Below, one piece after another: positions 9,150 to 16,949 of a stretch of 48,588 nucleotides of DNA. The stretch is from an uncultured Eubacteriales bacterium (lineage in GTDB: Bacteria; Bacillota; Clostridia; Oscillospirales; Oscillospiraceae). The notes below the pieces were generated by a model, which saw only the letters and a list, made by a program, of their open reading frames with translations, ran no database searches and was not told where the DNA came from. The stretch's first letter is position 1; each line of letters opens with the position of its first letter. A program made the translations under genes and the position numbers. Where the stretch lies: contig CATJWI010000094.1 of NCBI GenBank assembly GCA_949744075.1, positions 1-48,588 of the forward strand, given 5' to 3'.

Positions 9150-9188
9150 AAAAAGGACCTGATTTCCCGGGAAATCAGGTCCTTTTTG
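9150..9188. terminator. Bidirectional terminator between convergent operons
   Basis: AAAAAGGACCTGATTTCCC is followed directly by its complement, ending in TTTTT, right behind the SLH stop codon. The A-run on the left makes it usable for the leftward EFR1 operon as well, although that operon ends 234 bases away. The bases 9189-9422 hold no gene that I can support. Confidence 0.9.
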
Positions 9189-9422
9189 CTGTTCAGACGG
9201 AAATTTTGCCTCCGGCGGATATAGGGATCCTGCCGGTTTTTCCTGCCCGGGAGGCCATGGCTCCCTTTTTGCCAAAAGGGAATGTATGCCATGTAAGCTT
9301 TTGCCACCGGGCGGGTGATATCTGCCCCTGCGGAGCTCGGGCGCTTTTCTGATATGGTGTGGGGATGGTCAGGCATTTGATGTTTTTCTGTATGTGGGGG
9401 CGGCTGTACGGGGCCGGATTTT

Positions 9423-10253
9423 TTAGTGTCCTGCCTCAAAAAAGGCGTTTTTTGCCCGGCGGGCGTATGTCTGTTCCAGCATTTTAATGTGGGAGAGCAT
9501 TTGGGGGTCGGTAAAGAATTTGGCCCCCCGGAGGCATTTTCGGACGCAGGCCTGGCATTTGATGCAGACACCGGGGACCAGGGACGGGTCCTTGGGGTCG
9601 ATGCTGCCCATGGGGCAGGCCCGGGCGCAGGCGCCGCAGTGGGTGCACTTGCCCAGGTCGGTCTCCGGCTTGGCCTTCAGGAACTTGGCAGGGGTGCCGT
9701 CGGCCTGGAGGGGGGTGTAGTAGGGGCCCACCGGGTCGTTGCCCGGCACGGTGAAGGGCGGGAAGTCCTCCCCGGCCAGGAGGCGCTGGGCCACCCGCTG
9801 GGCAAAGGAGCGGAGCTGGGCCTGGTCCTCCCGGTCCGGCCGGCCGGCGGCCAGAGTTTGGGAGAAGCTGTGGCGGCTCACCGCCCCGGCGGCGGCCAAG
9901 GGGCGGAAGCCCTGGGCCTCCAGGATCTGTTTCAGCTCCATCAGGGCGTCGTCAAAGCTGCGGCCACCGAAAACACTGATGGGGATCACCTTGGCCCCGT
10001 TGCCTGCAAAGCCCTTTTTTAGGTCGGGCAGCAGCTTGTTGGGCACCCGCCCGGCGTAGACGGGGATGCCGAAGACCACCAGGTCGGAGGCCTGAAAGGA
10101 GTAGAACTGCTGTCTGGCCTGGGGTCTGGTGTAGTCCAAAGCCTCCACAGGGAGAGACAGGACCTCCCCGAGGGTGTTGGTCACGGTCTCTGTCACCTTC
10201 CGGGTGCCTCCGGTGGGGCTAAAATAGACTGCCCAAATTTTTTGTACGTCCAT
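9423..10253 (-). CDS. EFR1-family flavodoxin/ferredoxin fusion protein
   Basis: A 276-residue cytoplasmic electron carrier. The N-terminal half is flavodoxin-like (FSPTGGTRKVTE phosphate loop near residue 11, VFGIPVYAGRVP in the middle). The C-terminal part has two [4Fe-4S] motifs, CTHCGACARACP and CIKCQACVRKC. This domain order is typical of the EFR1 family of clostridial proteins, whose partners are mostly unknown. Start at 10253 has GGGAGGA seven bases ahead. It is the last gene of a leftward operon, 16 bases after the Nudix gene. The role of a redox carrier next to a Nudix enzyme is not clear from the sequence. Confidence 0.9.
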   Translation of the reverse strand: MDVQKIWAVYFSPTGGTRKVTETVTNTLGEVLSLPVEALDYTRPQARQQFYSFQASDLVVFGIPVYAGRVPNKLLPDLKKGFAGNGAKVIPISVFGGRSFDDALMELKQILEAQGFRPLAAAGAVSRHSFSQTLAAGRPDREDQAQLRSFAQRVAQRLLAGEDFPPFTVPGNDPVGPYYTPLQADGTPAKFLKAKPETDLGKCTHCGACARACPMGSIDPKDPSLVPGVCIKCQACVRKCLRGAKFFTDPQMLSHIKMLEQTYARRAKNAFFEAGH

Positions 10254-10269
10254 GATATTGTCCTCCCAC

Positions 10270-10914
10270 TCAATACTGCCCCTCTACCGCCCGGAAGAGG
10301 GCGTAGGCGGAGAGGGTGAAGCCGTCGCTGATCTGTCCCAGGGCGATCTCACGCCCCAGCTCCTCCGGGGTGAGGCAGACTATGCCCTGGATGCCCTCAT
10401 ACTGGAGGGGCGGATGGGGCTGGGTGATGCGGCACAGCATGGCCTGGGCGCCGCCGGCGGAGAGGCCGCTGTCGGCCACGATCTGTCCTAGGGGCTTGAG
10501 GGAGAGGACCTGTGCGCCCAACTCCTCCCCCAGTTCCTTCTGGGCGTTCTCCTCCTCAGAGAGTCCCGGCTCCCCGAAGCCCCGGGGAAAGGCCAGCTGG
10601 CAGGTCCGCAGGGGGTGACGGAACTGGTCAAGCAACACGAACTTCCCCTCCCACAGGGGAGCCAGCACCACCGCACCCTGGGGGACGGCGGGTAGGACCC
10701 GCTCATAGGGAAAGGGCCCCTCCGGAGTCCGGACCAGGTCTACCACCATCAGATGATAGGGGCTTTCATAGACCACCCCGATGCTCCGGCCAGTGCGGGC
10801 GGTGTAGGCGGCCACGACTGCCGGGTCGGTCTCGATGGGCAGGGCGGGGTCCGGAGTGAAGGCGCCGGGCCGCTCCTCCATCAGCTGCAAATAGCGCTCC
10901 CAGGGTCCTGTCAC
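10270..10914 (-). CDS. Nudix hydrolase, ADP-ribose pyrophosphatase-like
   Basis: A 214-residue protein with a beta-strand-rich N-terminus, the segment VLLDQFRHPL typical of ADP-sugar Nudix enzymes, and a Nudix helix in which KELGEELGA matches the REUXEEXGU core (Lys for Arg; the Glu normally at Nudix position 7 is Leu). Nudix enzymes cut nucleoside diphosphate linkages; ADP-ribose-type substrates are the best guess. Its start overlaps the stop of the upstream 513-residue gene by four bases, so the two are translationally coupled. The loss of one acidic Nudix residue slightly lowers confidence in normal catalysis. Confidence 0.85.
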   Translation of the reverse strand: MTGPWERYLQLMEERPGAFTPDPALPIETDPAVVAAYTARTGRSIGVVYESPYHLMVVDLVRTPEGPFPYERVLPAVPQGAVVLAPLWEGKFVLLDQFRHPLRTCQLAFPRGFGEPGLSEEENAQKELGEELGAQVLSLKPLGQIVADSGLSAGGAQAMLCRITQPHPPLQYEGIQGIVCLTPEELGREIALGQISDGFTLSAYALFRAVEGQY

Positions 10915-12452
10915 GGCCGCTTCACCATCCCTTCATAATAGGCGTTGCCCCTGGGGGCGGACAGCAGCCGCCCGGCGTCCCGCAGGGTGTGGAAAAAGTC
11001 CTTGGTGTTGTCCAAAATATCGGGTAGGCCCGTGAGGGCGGAGACGGCGGAGCCTAAGAGCCCGAACAATAGGATATTGCAGACGGAAAGGGCCGGCCCG
11101 CTCAGTTGGAGCTGGGCCCCCATTTGGGCGGAGAGGGAGTCCTCCAGCAGCTCCAGCAAAAGGGAGGAGCCCAAAAACAGGGCGAAATAGACCCCAGCGG
11201 TGCAGACCTGCTTCAAAAGGCTGCGGCCCATCCGGACGCGCCAGCTCCGCCGCTCCCGGGCGTCGGCATCCTCGTAGAGCCCGTCCCGGACCTCCTGCCC
11301 GTTACCGGAGGAGCGCAGCAGACGGACCGCCGTGTCCCAGTGGGGGAGGGGCAATTTTTGGGGCCGGGCCAGGGTCCGGCGGTCCCCTTTTTGGGGGGTG
11401 TGGACCCCGGAGCGGATATCGGCCCAGGCCAGGCGGAGGCGGCAGAGGAAGTCGGCGAAGAAGGTGGCGTCGTCCCGGTAGTGGCGGGAAATCCCGGAAA
11501 TGCTGGCCTCCATGGTGTAGTTGTAGCACAGGTCCACCACCGCCTCGGCCAGCTGAGCCTGGGGGGAGGGATCCAGGGCGTAGAGGGCCCGGTGCCAGTT
11601 GCTCCGGTTCTGGATGGAGCTGCCGGGGCCGAAGGCGGTGTCCCGCAGCTCCCGTAGCAGCTCCAGGGTCTGGGGCAGCAGCGGGGAGACCGGGTCCTCC
11701 TCCCGGGGCTCCAGAGGGGCGCAGAGGCGGAAGATCCGCTCCAGGGTGTCGGTGAAGGAGACCCAGCGCCCCAGCTTGGCGGGGTTGGCCGCCAGGGGCT
11801 CCCGGCTGAGCAGGAGGATCATTTCCACGAAACGTTTTACATAGTCCAGCCGCTCCTGGGTCGCGGCCTCCTCCTCCCCGAAGGAAAAGGCCCCGGCGCA
11901 GGCGTCCAGCACCGAGGGGTCGCTGTATTGCAGGGCGTAGGATAGGGCGGAGAGGACCTCCTTGTCCCGGGAGCGAAAGGGAAGGGCGGAGAAGAGAAAG
12001 GAATCATTGTCGTCGTTGAGGCATTTTTCCACTGCGTTCTGGACATAGTGGGAGGCGGTGCGCAACACCCGCTGGGGGGCGTCCCCCGGCAAGGGTGGGT
12101 AGGACTTGAGCACTCCATCCCGGAACAGGGGGCCATATTCCTCCCGGCATTGGTCCACCTGCCGCCCCAGGGCCTCCTGGCCCGCCGGGTCCAGGTCTTC
12201 CCCAAAGCCGGGGGGTGCGAACCGGGAGACCTTGAGGGCCCCTAACCGGAACAGCTCCAGGATATGGGGGTAGGTCTCCGGGTCCCGGATGGCGGAGAGG
12301 AAGGGGAGGGAGTCGGTGAGCTGGTTGAAGGTGAGCACCACCCGGTTGCCGTGAAGCACGATCTCCTCAAACAGAGCCCGCTGCCCCCGGAGGATCTCCG
12401 CGGGGGAGGTGCAGGTGGAGTCCAACTCATATAGATAAACCAGCTTGTCCAA
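10911..12452 (-). CDS. Unrecognised protein with two C-terminal membrane segments
   Basis: A 513-residue protein that I cannot assign to a named family. It opens with MDKLVYLYELDSTCTS and a region that looks like a soluble alpha/beta domain (RALFEEIVLHGNRVVLTFNQL). A long, mostly helical middle follows. Near the C-terminus are two hydrophobic segments (about 408-430 and 445-470), then a short basic tail, so it is probably membrane bound with most of its mass in the cytoplasm. It has no signal peptide. It is the first gene of the operon with the Nudix and EFR1 genes, behind an AGAAAGGAGG site and a good promoter. It may be a sensor or scaffold for the Nudix enzyme, but only the gene order suggests this. 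Confidence 0.85.
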   Translation of the reverse strand: MDKLVYLYELDSTCTSPAEILRGQRALFEEIVLHGNRVVLTFNQLTDSLPFLSAIRDPETYPHILELFRLGALKVSRFAPPGFGEDLDPAGQEALGRQVDQCREEYGPLFRDGVLKSYPPLPGDAPQRVLRTASHYVQNAVEKCLNDDNDSFLFSALPFRSRDKEVLSALSYALQYSDPSVLDACAGAFSFGEEEAATQERLDYVKRFVEMILLLSREPLAANPAKLGRWVSFTDTLERIFRLCAPLEPREEDPVSPLLPQTLELLRELRDTAFGPGSSIQNRSNWHRALYALDPSPQAQLAEAVVDLCYNYTMEASISGISRHYRDDATFFADFLCRLRLAWADIRSGVHTPQKGDRRTLARPQKLPLPHWDTAVRLLRSSGNGQEVRDGLYEDADARERRSWRVRMGRSLLKQVCTAGVYFALFLGSSLLLELLEDSLSAQMGAQLQLSGPALSVCNILLFGLLGSAVSALTGLPDILDNTKDFFHTLRDAGRLLSAPRGNAYYEGMVKRP

Positions 12453-12481
12453 GGGGGCCGCCTCCTTTCTCTATGGTCCCT

Positions 12482-12510
12482 ATTATAATATGGAACGGCT
12501 CCGCCCGCAA
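12482..12510 (-). promoter_or_regulatory. Sigma-A promoter of the 513-residue / Nudix / EFR1 operon
   Basis: On the minus strand TTGCGG and a perfect TATAAT are separated by 17 bases, about 30 bases before the start codon at 12452. Confidence 0.75.
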
Positions 12511-12511
12511 G

Positions 12512-12546
12512 GGAAAAGAGGCCGCCGGGACCCAGAGACCCGGCGG
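12512..12546 (-). terminator. Terminator of the ROK regulator gene
   Basis: Reading leftward, CCGCCGGG and CCCGGCGG form an eight-pair GC stem around a nine-base loop, followed by CCTCTTTTCCC. It lies directly upstream of the next leftward promoter. Confidence 0.65.
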
Positions 12547-12562
12547 GGGGAGAGGGAAAGAC

Positions 12563-13717
12563 TCAAATTTGGTTGATGAAGCGGTCGATGAGGGAGATGG
12601 CTGCGCCTAACTTGGGGGATTTGTTGCCGTACTGGCTCAGCTTCAGGGTGAAGGAGGAGGTGTCAAAGGCGCACTGCTCCCGGACATACCGGCAGAGAAG
12701 GTCGATGTCGGAGGAGTTCATGAAATGGAGCAGGAAGCCTCCCAGGATAAAGTCGCAGTCCACCACCATGCGGATATTGTCAATGGCCAGGGCCAGGTTG
12801 TGGAGGTAGCCGCGCCAGATCTTGGAGCAGCGGGGATCGCTGGTGTGGACCCGGTCGAAGAACTCGGGCAGCTCCATCTGGGCGGTGGAGCGCAGGCTGT
12901 CGGCGGAGCAGAAGGTCTCGATACAGCCGCGCTTTCCGCAGTAGCACAGGGGGCCGTCGGGAGAGAGGCACATGTGCTCGATAGTGGCGCTGCTGCTCAG
13001 CTCCCGGCCCTTGTGGACCTGGCCGTTGATGATGAGGGTGCCGCCGAAGTTCCGGTTCAGGGTGAGATAGATGGCGTTGATGATGTCGGGCTTGTGCCAG
13101 GTCTCGGCCAGGGCAGCGGCCTCGGTGTCGTGGATGAGGGAGCAGGGCAGGGAGATGTATTTTTGATAGGCGCTGCGCTTGACACCGGTGGATTTCAGAA
13201 GCTCGGAAAAGATGATGGTCTCCCCGTCGGCGGAAACCAGGCCCTGGAGGGCCACACAGACCCCCAGGAGCTTTTGGGGCGGGTAGGGAAGACCGGCGGC
13301 GAACTGGTCGATCCAGGCCCCTAACTGCTGGTAATAGCGGTCGGTATTCTCAAAGCTGAGGGAGAAGGAGCCCTCCTTCAGGATGGCGCCGCAGAGGTCC
13401 ACCGCCGCGATCTCGGCCCCCTCCTTCAGCACCTCCACCCCGATGGCCACATGGGCCAGGCTGTTGCAGCGGTAGGTCTGGGCCTTTCGCCCGCCGGTGG
13501 AGGCATAGACCCCGCCCTTCTCCACCAGGCCCCGGTCGATAAAGTGGGTCAGGCTCTGGGTGACGGTGGGGAGGCTCAGCTCCAGGGCGTTGGCCAGCTC
13601 CTGCTTGGAGACCTGCTTGGCGCTGTACATGTATTGGTAGATGCGGGTGCGGTTGATCTTCTTTAGTTCCGTTGGAGTCAGCTTGTCGGAAGTATAGCCG
13701 ATGGTGGTGTGGGCCAT
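12563..13717 (-). CDS. ROK family transcriptional regulator
   Basis: A 384-residue NagC/XylR-type repressor. A winged helix-turn-helix occupies about residues 15-75 (TRIYQYMYSAKQVSKQELA ... SLPTVTQSL), followed by the ROK actin-like fold. The zinc-binding motif CYCGKRGCIE (about 255) is intact, as are LTLNRNFGGTLIINGQ and the IEH motif. ROK repressors bind a sugar or sugar phosphate and leave DNA. It is divergent from the TRAP/dehydrogenase/kinase operon at 13914, with 196 bases between start codons, so that operon is its likely target. Start at 13717 follows a GGAGG site. Confidence 0.9.
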   Translation of the reverse strand: MAHTTIGYTSDKLTPTELKKINRTRIYQYMYSAKQVSKQELANALELSLPTVTQSLTHFIDRGLVEKGGVYASTGGRKAQTYRCNSLAHVAIGVEVLKEGAEIAAVDLCGAILKEGSFSLSFENTDRYYQQLGAWIDQFAAGLPYPPQKLLGVCVALQGLVSADGETIIFSELLKSTGVKRSAYQKYISLPCSLIHDTEAAALAETWHKPDIINAIYLTLNRNFGGTLIINGQVHKGRELSSSATIEHMCLSPDGPLCYCGKRGCIETFCSADSLRSTAQMELPEFFDRVHTSDPRCSKIWRGYLHNLALAIDNIRMVVDCDFILGGFLLHFMNSSDIDLLCRYVREQCAFDTSSFTLKLSQYGNKSPKLGAAISLIDRFINQI

Positions 13718-13750
13718 TTCATTTCCTCCATATCTTTCTTGTTATCCTAT

Positions 13751-13779
13751 ATTTTATATGGGCGGTCGGCAAAATGCAA
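13751..13779 (-). promoter_or_regulatory. Promoter of the ROK gene
   Basis: Minus-strand TTGCAT and TAAAAT with a 17-base spacer, 34 bases before the start codon. Confidence 0.55.
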
Positions 13780-13818
13780 TCTATTCTTGCAATTCTACAA
13801 AAAACTTTTATAAAACTA

Positions 13819-13847
13819 TTTACAAAAAGATTTTGCCATGGTACAAT
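13819..13847 (+). promoter_or_regulatory. Promoter of the TRAP / dehydrogenase operon
   Basis: TTTACA (13819-13824) and TACAAT (13842-13847) with a 17-base spacer. The AT-rich stretch 13785-13832 between this and the ROK promoter is where an operator would be expected; I see two similar strings (CTACAAAAAAC and TTTACAAAAAG) there but no clean inverted repeat. Confidence 0.75.
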
Positions 13848-13913
13848 ATGGGCGAAAGGACCAAAAGGAAGGCGTGAAAAAGAAAAAATTTAATGAAAAA
13901 GGAGAAGAAAGAC

Positions 13914-14996
13914 ATGAAAAAGATGGTAGCCCTGACTCTGGCACTGTGTATGGCTCTGTCCCTGGCTGGCTGCGGGGGCGGAAGCGCGTCCACCCCCGCC
14001 CCTTCGGCCGCGAATGATCCGGTCCCCAGCGCCCAGGGGGAGGTCCTGGACCCCACCTACACTGCGGAAAAGCCTCTGGTGCTGAAATTCACCTGGGCCG
14101 GCACGGCCAACGACGTCCGGGGCCAGGCTTTCCAGCGCATGGCCGACAGCGTGGCCCAGCGTTCCGGCGGCGCCATCCAGTGCGAGCTGTATCCGGGCAA
14201 TGAGCTGGGCGGCGCGGCGGATACCGTAGAGATGATCGCCAACGGGGCGGGCATCCTGCAGACGGTCTCCGCCGACTTCACCTGCGACTACGGCTGCCCG
14301 GATATGATGCTGTGCAACATCTTTTACACCTTTGACTCCGTGGAGAAGACCCTGCAGTTCAGCGACTCCGATATCTTCCAGAGCATGTGCGACAAGGTGG
14401 CCGAGGGGGGCATCAAGGTGCTGAACTTGGCCTGGATCGAGGCCCCCCGTCAGCTGATGACCACCAAGCCCGTCCAGAGCTTCGCCGACCTGAAGGGCAT
14501 GAAGATCCGGGTGCCCAGCTTTGTATATACCGACTTCTGGGAGGGCTGTGAGGCCGTGGGGACCGCTGTGGGCCTCAACGACGCCTACTCCGCCCTGTCC
14601 AGCGGTATCTTGGACGCCACCGAGACCAATTTGGAGTCCCTCTACAGCTACAGCATGCAGGAGGTTTGCTCCTACTGCACGCTGACTGCCCACACCACCG
14701 CCCCCGGCTGCTTCCTCATGAGCGAGGCGGTGTGGGAGTCCATGGGGCCCCAGCTCCAGGCCATTTTGGAGGAGGAGGCCTACAATGCCGGCGTCTGGTT
14801 CACCCAGCAGCAGTTGGAGGGCCAGGACACGGCCAAGGCCGCCCTGGAGACCGCAGGGGTCACTTTCTACGAGCTGTCGGAGGATGATATGGCCCAGCTG
14901 AAGGAAGTGGCCCTGGAGCAGGTCAACGGCTATGTGGACCAGTATGGCCTGACCCCCGGCCTCTACGAGGAGATCGTGGCCTTCCTGGCGGACTGA
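13914..14996 (+). CDS. TRAP transporter substrate-binding lipoprotein, DctP-type
   Basis: A 360-residue solute-binding protein of TRAP family 7. The start at 13914 is preferred to 13893 because AAGGAG lies nine bases ahead. It has a lipoprotein signal ending in LAGC, so it should be anchored on the outer face of the membrane. The fold features are visible: FTWAGTANDVRGQAFQRMAD near the N-terminus and the conserved DLKGMKIRVPS with the Arg that normally binds a substrate carboxylate. This points to an organic acid or sugar acid as substrate. A hairpin follows the gene before the membrane subunits, a common arrangement that keeps the binding protein in excess. Confidence 0.92.
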   Translation: MKKMVALTLALCMALSLAGCGGGSASTPAPSAANDPVPSAQGEVLDPTYTAEKPLVLKFTWAGTANDVRGQAFQRMADSVAQRSGGAIQCELYPGNELGGAADTVEMIANGAGILQTVSADFTCDYGCPDMMLCNIFYTFDSVEKTLQFSDSDIFQSMCDKVAEGGIKVLNLAWIEAPRQLMTTKPVQSFADLKGMKIRVPSFVYTDFWEGCEAVGTAVGLNDAYSALSSGILDATETNLESLYSYSMQEVCSYCTLTAHTTAPGCFLMSEAVWESMGPQLQAILEEEAYNAGVWFTQQQLEGQDTAKAALETAGVTFYELSEDDMAQLKEVALEQVNGYVDQYGLTPGLYEEIVAFLAD

Positions 14997-15023
14997 GGCC
15001 GTTGAACCAGCAAACGAATAAAA

Positions 15024-15080
15024 AGAAGGGCCGCCGGGTGGTATCAGAATAGACACAATACCATCCGGAGGCCCTTTTCG
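15024..15080 (+). terminator. Intercistronic attenuator between dctP and dctQ genes
   Basis: AGAAGGGCC-G-CCGGGTGGTA pairs with TACCATCCGG-A-GGCCCTTTT across a loop of about 15 bases and ends in CTTTTCG. The short T-run and position suggest partial termination that lowers expression of the downstream permease genes. Confidence 0.65.
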
Positions 15081-15104
15081 CATCAAAGCAAGAGGGGAGA
15101 TATC

Positions 15105-15641
15105 GTGAAAAAAAGCGTCCTGCTGATTTTGAGAAACCTGGAAGAGATCGTTGCGGGGATCTGCCTTGCCGTTATGGTGGCCATCACCTTCTGCAATGTG
15201 TTGGGGCGGTATTTCTTCACCCGGCCCATCACCTGGGGAGATGAGTTTGCCATGATGCTGGCGGCCTGGGCCACCTTCCTGGGGATGTCTGCCGCCTACA
15301 AGCGCAACCAGCATTTGGGGATGGAATTTTTCCTGAACCACATGAGGCCGGAGCACCGGCTGCGCCTGCAAGGAGTGATGATGGCAGTCATGATCCTGCT
15401 GTGCGGGGTGCTGACGGTGGTATCCTGGCAGTTTGTGTGGATGACCAGCAAGAGGACGGCCATCATGCGGGTGTCGTATAAGCTGGTCTATTCTTCCGCC
15501 GCGGTGGGCTTTACCTTTATGACGGTCCACTCCCTGCGGTATCTGTACCAGAGCCTGTTTCAAAGGGAGCGGTTCCGGGAACGGTATTTCCCTGCCCCAG
15601 AGGAGGAGACGGAGGAAGGAGAGGAGGAGAAGGGACAATGA
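15105..15641 (+). CDS. TRAP transporter small permease, DctQ-type
   Basis: A 178-residue membrane protein starting at GTG behind AGAGGGGA. Four hydrophobic segments are visible (about 12-35, 48-66, 85-108, 125-147), as expected for the DctQ subunit that pairs with DctM. The motif TWGDEFAMMLAAWATFLGMS is typical of the family. The C-terminal tail is charged and Glu-rich. Its stop overlaps the start of the next gene (ATGA), showing translational coupling. Confidence 0.92.
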   Translation: MKKSVLLILRNLEEIVAGICLAVMVAITFCNVLGRYFFTRPITWGDEFAMMLAAWATFLGMSAAYKRNQHLGMEFFLNHMRPEHRLRLQGVMMAVMILLCGVLTVVSWQFVWMTSKRTAIMRVSYKLVYSSAAVGFTFMTVHSLRYLYQSLFQRERFRERYFPAPEEETEEGEEEKGQ

Positions 15642-16927
15642 GCATCAATTTTATCCCCATCCTGATCCTGATGGTGTGCTTTGTGCTGGGCTTTCCCATC
15701 GCCTTTTCCCTGATCCTGGCAGTGGCCCCCTACTTTTTTATGCAGCCGGGGGTAGGGCTGGTGGGGGTGGTGCAGAAGATGATCGCCAACACGGAGAGCA
15801 CCTCTCTGATGGCCATTCCTTTCTTTGTGATGGCAGGCTCCATTATGAACTACTCTGGGGTGACCCAGCGGCTGATGAACCTGGCTGATCTGCTGGTGGG
15901 TCATCTGGTGGGTGGCTTGGGCCATGTGAACGTGATGCTCTCCACCCTGATGGGCGGCCTGTCTGGTTCGGGGGCGGCGGACGCCTCCATGGAGTGTAAG
16001 CTACTGGTGCCCGAGATGGTGAAGCGGGGCTATTCCAAGTCCTTCAGCGGGGCGGTGACGGCGGCCTCCTGTATCATCACCCCGGTGATCCCGCCGGGGG
16101 TGGGGCTTATTGTCTATTCCTTTATCTGCCAGGTGTCCGCAGGAAAAATTCTCTGCGGTGGTTATGTCCCAGGGCTGTTGCTGTGTGTGGCCATGATGGT
16201 CGTGGTGTATATCGTCTCCAAAAAGCGGAACTACAAGCCCAACCGGGAGCGGATGGGCACCCGGAAGGAGATCGCTAAGGCGGTGGGGGATGCGGCCTGG
16301 GCCCTCATCATCCCCTTTGTGCTGGTGCTGGGCCTGCGCTTCGGCGTGTGTACCGCCACCGAGGGTGGGGCCATCATCGCGGTCTACTCCCTTTTTGTGG
16401 GGGTAGTGATCTACCGGGAGATCACCTGGAAGGTGGCGCCCAAAATTTTGCTGGACGCGGTGTTGTCCACCGCTACAGTGATGCTTATCATGTGCGCCTC
16501 CAACGCCTTTGCCTTTTATCTCTCCTGGGAGCGGATCCCCCAGGCGCTGAGCGCCGCGGTCATTCAAATTTCCGGGGGAAACAAGTACCTGTTTTTGCTG
16601 ATGGTGAACGTCCTGTTCCTCTTTTTGGGGATGTTTTTGGATGGGACGGCGGCTATGATCATTTTGGCGCCCCTCTTTGCGCCGGTGGCCGCCCTGCTGG
16701 GTATCGACCCGGTGCACTTCGGCATCATCATCGTGGTGAATATCACCCTGGGCGGCATTACGCCTCCCTTTGGGATGTATCTCTATCTGGTGGCGGGGAC
16801 CATTCACGAGAAGGTGGACGCCATTGCGAAAGACCTGATGCCCTTTATTGCGGCGTCCGTCATCGTACTGCTGATGATCACCTATATTCCCCCGTTGGTG
16901 ATGTTTATCCCCAATCTTGTGTACTGA
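15638..16927 (+). CDS. TRAP transporter large permease, DctM-type
   Basis: A 429-residue membrane protein with about 12 hydrophobic segments, the transport channel of the TRAP system. Family motifs include IPFFVMAGSIMNYSG near residue 65, GLSGSGAADASMECKLLVPEM, and IIMCASNAFAFYLSWERIP. TRAP systems are sodium-driven importers. The nearby dehydrogenases and kinase suggest that the imported compound is a polyol, sugar or sugar acid broken down by the same operon. Confidence 0.93.
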   Translation: MSINFIPILILMVCFVLGFPIAFSLILAVAPYFFMQPGVGLVGVVQKMIANTESTSLMAIPFFVMAGSIMNYSGVTQRLMNLADLLVGHLVGGLGHVNVMLSTLMGGLSGSGAADASMECKLLVPEMVKRGYSKSFSGAVTAASCIITPVIPPGVGLIVYSFICQVSAGKILCGGYVPGLLLCVAMMVVVYIVSKKRNYKPNRERMGTRKEIAKAVGDAAWALIIPFVLVLGLRFGVCTATEGGAIIAVYSLFVGVVIYREITWKVAPKILLDAVLSTATVMLIMCASNAFAFYLSWERIPQALSAAVIQISGGNKYLFLLMVNVLFLFLGMFLDGTAAMIILAPLFAPVAALLGIDPVHFGIIIVVNITLGGITPPFGMYLYLVAGTIHEKVDAIAKDLMPFIAASVIVLLMITYIPPLVMFIPNLVY

Positions 16928-16949
16928 GCTGAGATAGGACGGTGCTGTC

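Noticed and set aside
9189-9422. A small gene in the gap between the SLH gene and the EFR1 gene
   Set aside because: Open frames exist only on the minus strand as extensions across the terminator; they lack ribosome sites and start codons in sensible places.
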